From Platycnemis pennipes (lineage: Eukaryota > Arthropoda > Insecta > Odonata > Platycnemididae), in NCBI GenBank assembly GCA_933228895.1, contig OW121848.1, positions 138,650,615 through 138,714,614 of the forward strand: a stretch of 64,000 nt of DNA, read 5' to 3'. Positions 56,656 through 64,000 of the stretch are shown here, piece by piece. The notes under the pieces were generated by a model. The model saw only the letters and a program-made list of their open reading frames with translations. It made no database searches and was not told the DNA's origin. The position numbers and the translations under genes are program-made. The stretch's first letter is position 1. Each line of letters opens with the position of its first letter.

Positions 56656-58331
56656 TACAAATTCTCTTATCGAAGTCACTAGAAATTTTGGTTTCTTATA
56701 CGCCACGTATGAAATGAATGATCTCATTTGTTAATCCTCTATTAGTTTGAAGTTTATCTGCAGTGAAGCGCTAAGAGTGTAAGTAAAGAAATCATTTTTT
56801 ATTAAAACCCTGTCTACTTATTTAGGCATCAGATTCAATATCGAATTTCTTACAAATCCCAACTGGCTTATGAATAACTAGCGTATAATACACCTTTTGA
56901 TCCATTGATGATGAGCAATCAATCACAAGCTACGGTATTTTGCAAACGTCCGTTTTTCATCGCCTCTGCACTCTCCGCGGTCAACCAGCTTATAACACGC
57001 ACTTAGGTACTTACGAGTGTCCACATTTCTTTTGGTGGGCGACGAAAGAATTTATATCCAAGCCCATTTTCAAAGGCGCGTTTGGCGGAAATTTTCTCGT
57101 TCGGGACATATTCACCAAAAATTCTTCCAAGCATCTTTTAATGCATGTGCAGTAATTTTTTTTTTTGGACGTGACTGATCGTTTGTTGAAACATTGCAGA
57201 TTGTTCACGAAGCTGTGAATGCACGTCATGCGCGAAAAATTTGAAAATGGGAACTGCGACGCTTCGGGAATTATTTGATGGATCGCAGGACTATGTCAAT
57301 ATTGCTCTCACGGCAATTTACTCTCATGAATGCCCTTGAAAGTTGAAGTGGGTCGAGCTAATTGTGTTGGTAAAGAAATGGAGTTGCTCTTTTTTCTCAA
57401 GGGAATTAAAAATATTTTTCTGAGAACGCCCCCAATGGGAGTTTTAGGACATAATTTTATGTAATTCTCAATCAGATAACCGAAAATCGGTGCTAGTTGT
57501 GTTTATTGGCAATAATGAAAGAGCAGACGAAGCATCCCTTACGTCGCATTTAAGATCGTACAATGGTTTGAATATATAATTAAGGTAGAACCTCTACAAG
57601 TACCTCCTACAACAATCCTTGATATTTTGGAATAGGTATTGTAGAGAAATCATACCTTCGTCAGTCCGAGAAAAAATAATTGGGGGTCATCGGCCATTTA
57701 ACGCTGATTACAGGATTTGAAAATCGTCATTTTCAGCGTGAAATGACATTGCACTTATGGAGGAATGGTGACTTTCCTCCATTTCACATTTTATTTCCTG
57801 CTTTTATGTTTAAAAAAACTAATAGCAGAAGGCAATGAATCTCAACGAGGTAGCACAGACGAACGAGGTGGTCCCACTGGTGTGAAAAACTGGTTTCTAT
57901 GTCTTTATTTACACGTTCATTTTGTTTTTGTCTAGTTCATCGTCAACAAATATGTCGAATACATTTATTTTAGTACATTTTCTATGAAAAGATCTAAAGC
58001 GATTTTTATACCTGTTATTTTATTTCATATCTAATTTAATTCTCATGAAATGTTATTGTCGTTCCTGAAAAAGTTTTTAATTGCCTCTGAAACATGTCGT
58101 CAATATCGTCTTCGCCTTTCTTCGTATCACCAAATTACTTCAGTTGGAAGAAAACTCATGTTTCATAGAACAATTTTGAACAGCAGAACATTGTTTTAAA
58201 TTACTATTAATAACATCTTGAGCAGTTTTATCCTGCTCCGGCATCTTTTGTCTCATGAAAGTAGTACATACTTGGAAGCGCAGGTTCTACCTCAGTGTGC
58301 GCGTCATTGCTATTTTACTTGTTTAGCAATG
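56656..58331. other. Unassigned sequence
   Basis: No gene or repeat family recognised. The opposing frames at 56940-57229 overlap and lack motifs. Confidence 0.4.
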
Positions 58332-58400
58332 GCATGATCCCCTACTATATGATAAGTTGTCCCCTGCTATAAGATAAGATGATACCCCCTATGATAAGTT
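58332..58400. repeat. Imperfect short tandem repeat, about 20-23 bp units
   Basis: Variants of TGATCCCCTACTATATGATA occur about three times, each ending GATAAGT/GATAAGA. Confidence 0.65.
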
Positions 58401-58634
58401 ATCTTAATTTTCATATTACTAAATATGACTTGAGGTTCTAAGTGGGCAATCTAAATAAAATGAAATCAACATTTCGATTGGGATTCATGTTTGATCCAAT
58501 TGGTGAGCTCTCGGAAAAATTGAGTAGATTTTTTACGTCAATCTAAAACATGAGTATTCGACCACTGAATGTAAAAATCAGTAATACTCTTATGTGTCAT
58601 TAGCTCATATTGTGGAAATAAGATTTATAACTCT

Positions 58635-58725
58635 CCGCACACCGCAGTAGCTCGGTGGGTAGATCGCTCGAATGCTGAGAGGGATCTCGAGTTTATGCCC
58701 GTGAGACACGTTTGAGAACGCCTAC
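58635..58725 (+). mobile_element. tRNA-like SINE head
   Basis: AGTAGCTCGGTGGGTAGATC is a good A-box/D-arm. A degenerate B box GATCTCGAGTTTATGCCC follows about 35 bp later. The acceptor stem does not close, so it is not a functional tRNA. Confidence 0.5.
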
Positions 58726-59304
58726 AGTTAAAACTCAGTTTGCGTGATTTTGTGGATGTCAGATATTGATGAAAACGCCATGCAGCACAGCGTGGAGTTT
58801 CTGTAGCCTTAGGGCATACACTTTAAAGCTCTATACCCTCTAATCATATCAATCTTTTGGGCGAAGACCGTACTTCGGTTGAGACTTTAGGCATCATATG
58901 TCACTATTTCTTGGTGTTCTTCTATGAAATGTCTGATGTATAGCCACATGACTACTATCTCTGAGCCACTTTTGCATTATGATTTTACATTTCCTGAATA
59001 GAATATGCAAAATATTCATTTCATTATTTGTAAGCTATCAAATGTTGCTGATAATTTAATTGATGTTAGACTATCTCGCCTGTTGAGTATAAATTGGGTT
59101 GCCTAACGGAGGGAAAGGCGTGTCAAACATTGAAAGGGAAATAAAAAAAACATTTCGTATTAGGAAAAAATCGGAAAAACCGAATCATTAGAATTATTAC
59201 CGGATACAGAATATGGAATACTAATTAAAATGCCTAAGGGAGGAACTTGGAGTTTGACGAAAAAAGGAAGGTAGAAACATCGTGGTACCCTAGTTGCATT
59301 TCAA

Positions 59305-59370
59305 TATGGATGCTTGGTGATCTTCACCCCCTGCCACACGCGGTGGCTTGCAGGGTATCGCGTAGATGCA
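59305..59370 (+). repeat. Short mobile hairpin repeat, copy 5
   Basis: GTGATCTTCACCCCCTGCCA, CACGCGGTGGCTTGCAGGG, TATCGCGTAGATGCAGATGA. It lacks a few bases of the loop compared with the copy at 45.3 kb. Confidence 0.65.
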
Positions 59371-59639
59371 GATGAACATAACAGTGATGCCAAGGAAATT
59401 GTAATCCTAGTCTCTTTTATGAAGAATATTTGGAATTACTCTGTCATTTATATAGCTGGATTTTTACAGGATATCGTGGACAATTTAATAGGGGTAAAAT
59501 ATTTTCCTCGTTTATAATACGAGAGGAGTTGTTAACCTGGCTGCCTACGCAAGCGCACTAGTAGTCGTGCTAGGGCATTGCCCACGAAGCAAACCCACGC
59601 CCCGGAGCTAATCAACCATCCATCCAAGGAAGCGGAAGT

Positions 59640-60240
59640 AATAACCCTCTGGTTCTCGTGTCACCCGTGGTAGTCTGGCGTTCTCAGGGATAGGATATAG
59701 GTACAGCACGAGGGGTGGAGGGTGAATGGAGTGTGGAGAGGGAAGGGGATTAGCCACGGGGAGCCGAGAAATTCACTCTTCGTTGATGGAGAGAGAGAGA
59801 GTTTGCGGGAAAAAAAACAGTTCCACCTCTTATGCTTCCCGCGCGTTGCAATGATCGGACGGAATCTCAAGTGCATCTAAGGGGAAACGTCTCTCGGCGC
59901 TGCGTTCGTTGATTTAATTTTCTATTTCCTCGGCAGCGAGGGTCGGGAGAGCGCGCCATAGGGGAGACGGGTCGTACTGTCTATAGGCAGGAGGAAGCTG
60001 GGGAGGACATGGCGTGCGGGAGAAAGTAGACTTCAGCCGTGGCAAAAATGAGATTTTCTCCGCTGCACCTCGGGGCGGCATTTCCCTATTTCCCCGCGTG
60101 AGCAACCCCCCCACGCTTCAACCCCCGTTCTTTATAGTCGCGGAAGTCTAGGCGAAGTCTATCTAGAGGGAGAGAAAGGAGAGGTCGAGGCACCCCCCCA
60201 TCAATTTACCCGACGCGTTGGCGCGAGGATCAGGAAATCT
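59640..60240. promoter_or_regulatory. CpG-rich island, gene unknown
   Basis: GC and CpG are far above the flanks, with a GA repeat at 59789-59800, GGTCGGGAGAGCGCGCCATA at about 59941 and TCTTTATAGTCGCGG at about 60130, which could hold a TATA-like box. Short frames on the minus strand carry no motif. A promoter or untranslated first exon is the simplest reading. The direction is unclear. Confidence 0.3.
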
Positions 60241-62880
60241 CTTCTTCGCTTCGGAGGATATGTTCTAGATCTCATGGAAATGTTTAGCGCTGCGGTTTTG
60301 GAGAAATTTAGTTATCACTACTCATTTGAAAGTGTGTTAGGTTCTCCTGGTCAAAACCGTAGATACGCCGACGCTCGTGAAAAATCGACGTTTTCGCAGA
60401 GGATCTCATCGGATTTGCACATTCGATGATGCTGTCCTTAGGAAAAATGCCAAGCTTTTTTGTTAGTGAAAGTACGTATTATATCGTGCATAAATAATTT
60501 TAAGCCTCGGTGTTTCTGTTTCGTTTAAGTTAGACAAGTTGTCCATTTTGAAGATGTATGGAACGTGAATTCCTTTTGCACCGTACCGCTTTGATTCCTC
60601 TCGAATAATGAGTTGAGCCGACTGCTATTGTATTCATTATTAATTGTCTTAACTAAGGCATGATTCAATTAAAAATAATCGTTCCACAGGATTGAATTCG
60701 TCTGGAATATTGTCTGTTTTTCTCCCAATATAATTTTAGCAATCTGTGTTTAATATGTTATGTTACTGTTCTCTCTTTCTGTATCTTACCCGTAGTCAAT
60801 TTTTTTTTCAAGATAAGGTGACCTTTGCTCTCTCACTGGAGGCGTGTATATAGCATAGAAATCCTTTCCGACAAATGCTTTTCCCGTGTCTTTCTAATTC
60901 AATCCATAGACGGGGAGAGAGGGTTTCACCCTAAGGCTGCACACGATCGGAACACTTTCTCTTCCCATTATTACACAAGGACGATTTAAAAAAGGAACTG
61001 TCCTCGTAATGGGGCGAAAGGCATGTATTGCAGCGAGGGTAGTTAACTCCACGTCCCAGGAACTGTTACAGACTGTTACCCAAGTCCCGATCTCGGCGGG
61101 CTTAGTTATTCAAAAAAATGATTTCGCTTAATTGTCAGCGGTAAATATGACCAAGATGGACGCAAGGGACTGTGGATTTTAGGAGCGAAGAATTATCTTC
61201 AGGCACCCTGAGTAGAGTGCATTTTGCGTTGCGTGAGGGACTGTTCGTCTCGGGGTCACAGGCTAGAAAGCGGACGCATTATCTGTAGTTTCATCGTAAA
61301 TAAGAGCGAGACCAACTCTTCCTGATCCGATAGAGTCATCCACCGCTTGCTTTCCTTCCCCCTCCTCTCTTTCTCTCTCCTCTCCCTTCCCCCCTCACGT
61401 GAAGTGTTTCCTCTCATTCCCTGCCCTTTGAAGTGGGGAAGGGAGGTAAATCACTCGACTGTGGACATAAGTGATCCAAATGCCTGCCGCCGGCTGGAAT
61501 ACATCATTAGCAAGCTAAATGTCCAGGTGATTGCTGGAAGGTGCCAAAACATTTGGAAGTAGTAGAACAGGAATTTCCTCCTCTTCCGTCCGACTGACCA
61601 CTAACGAAGTTCCGCTTTGATTGCGAGGGTGTCATTAAGTTGTACGCTAGTGTTGTCATCCATTTGACTTAAATACTTGGTGTGATTAGCAGGGTAAATT
61701 TATAATTTTTTTGCTAAAAATCAGAATAGGCTGAATTCAAATTTGAAGCAGTTTAGAAGTCACTTTTCATAAATATATAATCCTGTTAAAAAAAGTAAGC
61801 TACTTTTACACGCTGATTATTGCTCGTTACGAGGGGTAAATTTACGTAGCAGTAGAATGAGATTTTAAGGTGCTGCTAAGGTTGTACATCAGCCTGGCCC
61901 TAAGCCTAAGTCTGAGACAAGCACTATAATGAATCTGGAAACGGAGTACAAATATTTGCGTTGTATGGTCAGAGAGTTTTCCATCTCTCCGCGTCATCAC
62001 CGTGGAAGGCGTAAATCCGCGTTCTCCAGAGCCACAACGGTCAATGATGCTACGGCGAGGGCAATTCAAGTACATACATACATGCTTGTGGAGTGCCAGG
62101 AAGCAATTAAACCTTCATATGAACTCACTGAGTCTTAAGTAAGCAGAGGCCTATTACTGTATCTCAAAAGAAGTTTACTAAATGTCGGGAAATGTTTGCA
62201 ATTTGAATTGTTCGAATGCCAGGGGATGGGTCTTGCACATGCGCTGGACAATTAACGGTATCGTGGTCAATCACCTCCCCCGTTTCCATTTCCTTTGAGC
62301 TAATGAATTAAACTCAATATTTTAATGTACTTAAATGTTAAATGGATTCGGTTGTGATTCCTGAATTGAACGGTGGACGACTTTTTTCCTTCAAGCGTAA
62401 GCTACAGTAATACTGTGGGGACTCTCCAATTTCTTTGACTGATGCCTCCTTGTTTTGCAGGAATTTTCAGAACTATCACGTTACCTATCAGTTACTCGTT
62501 CCTTCACCATTCGTTTATCATTTGTACTATCGTTATTTTGTTGTAACTTATCCCTACTCTTACAAGTTTTTTCCTTCCCTCCACTCTTTCTTCCCTTCAT
62601 CATTGTTTCCAAACAGTTAACGCGTCTCGGAAAATGACCGATCATAAAAAATAACCTGCTTCCATGAGATCCATGTTCAGGAAACCAAGTGAGCCAGCGT
62701 AAAAAATTAATCATATCTTAGAATGAAAATGAAAATAGTATTTTCTTCTTTCGGACATTCGTTTAAAGCATTCCACTGGTGCTATAGTTGTTTAAAGACA
62801 CTCCAAGGATGAGGAAAGTATTGTGATTGTAAAATATTGTAAATTGTTACCAGTAGTCTATTTTGAAACTCTCTGGAAAC
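60241..62880. other. Unassigned sequence
   Basis: No gene recognised. The 61347-61562 plus frame ends in a coding-looking stretch (DPNACRRLEYIISKLNVQVI), but its first part is the translation of a pyrimidine tract and no family is known. Confidence 0.35.
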
Positions 62881-62966
62881 TGTAATAAATATACTTCCAG
62901 GGGATACCTACTTTGCTGGAATCTGTAATAAATATACTTCCAGGGGATACCTACTTTGCTGGAATC
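62881..62966. repeat. 43-bp tandem duplication
   Basis: Two units starting TGTAATAAATATACTTCCAG at 62881 and 62924. They are identical, so recent. Confidence 0.95.
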
Positions 62967-63909
62967 TGTGGATGCATTGTTCTGTAACTCTCCTGTAAGA
63001 GCTCACTGCAGGGTTGAGGATGATAAATGGTCGTCAGCGGAAACAAGGAATCAAAACTAAAATTTGGTTCCGCCCAGTGGGTTAAAGTACGGGAAATGTG
63101 AATTATTGTTGAGGGTGGCATTCCCTCTAGACGTACGGGAAGGCAACTATCGGTTGTGAAGGTGTTACGGAACTCTCCTGTCGTGAGCCAAGCCGATGAT
63201 GAAATGAATCCATGTAACGCCGCCCTAAAAGGGTCCGTGATGAACAATTTGGATGCAGTCAAACATGCAACCTCTTTCTTTCTCTTTTTTTTTGAGGGTC
63301 GAGCATGTGACGCAAGGCGGAGAAAGTGACCAGCCTTCGGAGAGGCGAGGGAAAGAGAGAGAGAGAAAGGCTTAGATTGATAGCGAGGCAGCGTTATGTG
63401 ATTTTGCCGTGAAATTAGAAAAAAAGATGGCGGAAGTTGCCGTCTGAGGAAGGTGGAGATGGGAAAAGTTGGTCAATAGACAGGTAGGATTCCAGAAATT
63501 TTTTAAAAGCGCTCTCTTCGGTGTCATGGCGAGTTCCAATTCGCCAATTATGTACCTGGAACCAGCTAATGGAGTCCGAATTCGTTAGTCCTTGGTTTGC
63601 GGTCAGAATTCCTCCATTTCTTGCTTCCGTTAGCGACGGCATCATCGCGTGTGCTCTTTTGAGTTACCATTTCACCTTGTGAACAATAGTGCCAATAATT
63701 TTATACGAGATTTCTAACTGTTATCTCTGAATGTTTTTGAGTGCGAATTCAAAATTAAACTAGGTGGAAATATGGCGCGGGCTGAACAATTTTAATGGAC
63801 AAATCGCACAATCGGTATCAATGTTTGTATTGCCAGTTTTCATTTCCAGCTTTTAAATTTGGATTTCAGGCAGCCCATAACCTTAGGTAAATATTAAGAA
63901 AAGCAAATA

Positions 63910-63975
63910 TTGGGGCGGAATTTGAACCAGGGACTTCTGCGCAGGGGCGTTACACACCTGACTAGAGTTGCAGAT
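63910..63975 (-). mobile_element. tRNA-like SINE head
   Basis: Minus strand: CTCTAGTCAGGTGTGTAACG (A-box-like) and CCCTGGTTCAAATTCCGCCC (good B box), about 30 bp apart. The element body would continue below 63910 but is not recognised. Confidence 0.5.
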
Positions 63976-64000
63976 TTTTCATCACCGTAGATACTCTTTT

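Noticed and set aside
61347..61562. 71-codon plus-strand frame
   Set aside because: Its first third is a pyrimidine tract. The remainder looks coding-like, but no family or splice sites support it.
62951..63262. Opposing frames, both reasonably protein-like
   Set aside because: Both strands are open and neither is recognised. No splice or start evidence favours one.

Overview
The window reads as nuclear DNA from an arthropod, most likely an insect. It is AT-rich and gene-poor. Its recognisable content is eukaryotic mobile DNA: tRNA-derived SINEs, non-LTR retrotransposons, PIF/Harbinger and hAT DNA transposons, foldback elements and minisatellites. Possible host exons sit in short CpG-rich islands and end in GT donor sites. 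No prokaryotic operons, rRNA, CRISPR array or intact long gene is visible, and the species cannot be named from sequence alone. Nearly all long open frames are chance or antisense frames.

Layout. 0.3-1.3 kb: a decayed hAT/ZMYM1-type transposase tail (-) beside the end of a non-LTR retrotransposon (+). 2.2 kb: a possible first coding exon (-). 8.6-10.8 kb: two SINE copies, a retrotransposon tail and a double hairpin. 12.64-15.61 kb: an almost complete Harbinger transposon with long inverted ends. It carries a minus-strand transposase and a plus-strand MADF/BESS protein whose exons interleave, and a SINE has landed in the transposase. 19-29 kb: more SINEs, a CpG-rich block at 23.3-23.7 kb, a hAT element with a perfect 8-bp target duplication (25.9-26.5 kb) and a foldback with hammerhead-like cores (27.5-27.9 kb). 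30.7-36.6 kb: direct repeats, hairpins, a second foldback, a coding-looking terminal exon (-) at 32.6-32.9 kb and a 168-bp in-frame tandem repeat at 33.7-34.2 kb. 38.2 kb: a (TA)33 microsatellite. 41.3-42.9 kb: a MITE-like inverted repeat, a degenerate 133-139 bp minisatellite and a small hAT MITE. 43.6-49.5 kb: a retrotransposon graveyard with one nearly full-length but broken EEP-RT element. 50.1-50.95 kb: a GC-rich island with the best host-gene candidate, a signal-peptide exon resembling nose-resistant-to-fluoxetine (NRF-6) family proteins. 54.9-56.7 kb: a local duplication split in one copy by a SINE. 59.6-60.2 kb: another CpG-rich island. The rest is unassigned intergenic or intronic DNA.

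How it fits together. The window shows layers of insertion: a SINE inside the Harbinger transposase, a short mobile repeat inside the EEP-RT element and a SINE inside one arm of a duplication. Each gives a relative age. The most unusual structure is the interleaved two-gene architecture of the Harbinger element. The second is the repeated appearance of hammerhead-ribozyme-like cores facing outward in foldback arms, which suggests a Penelope-like origin.
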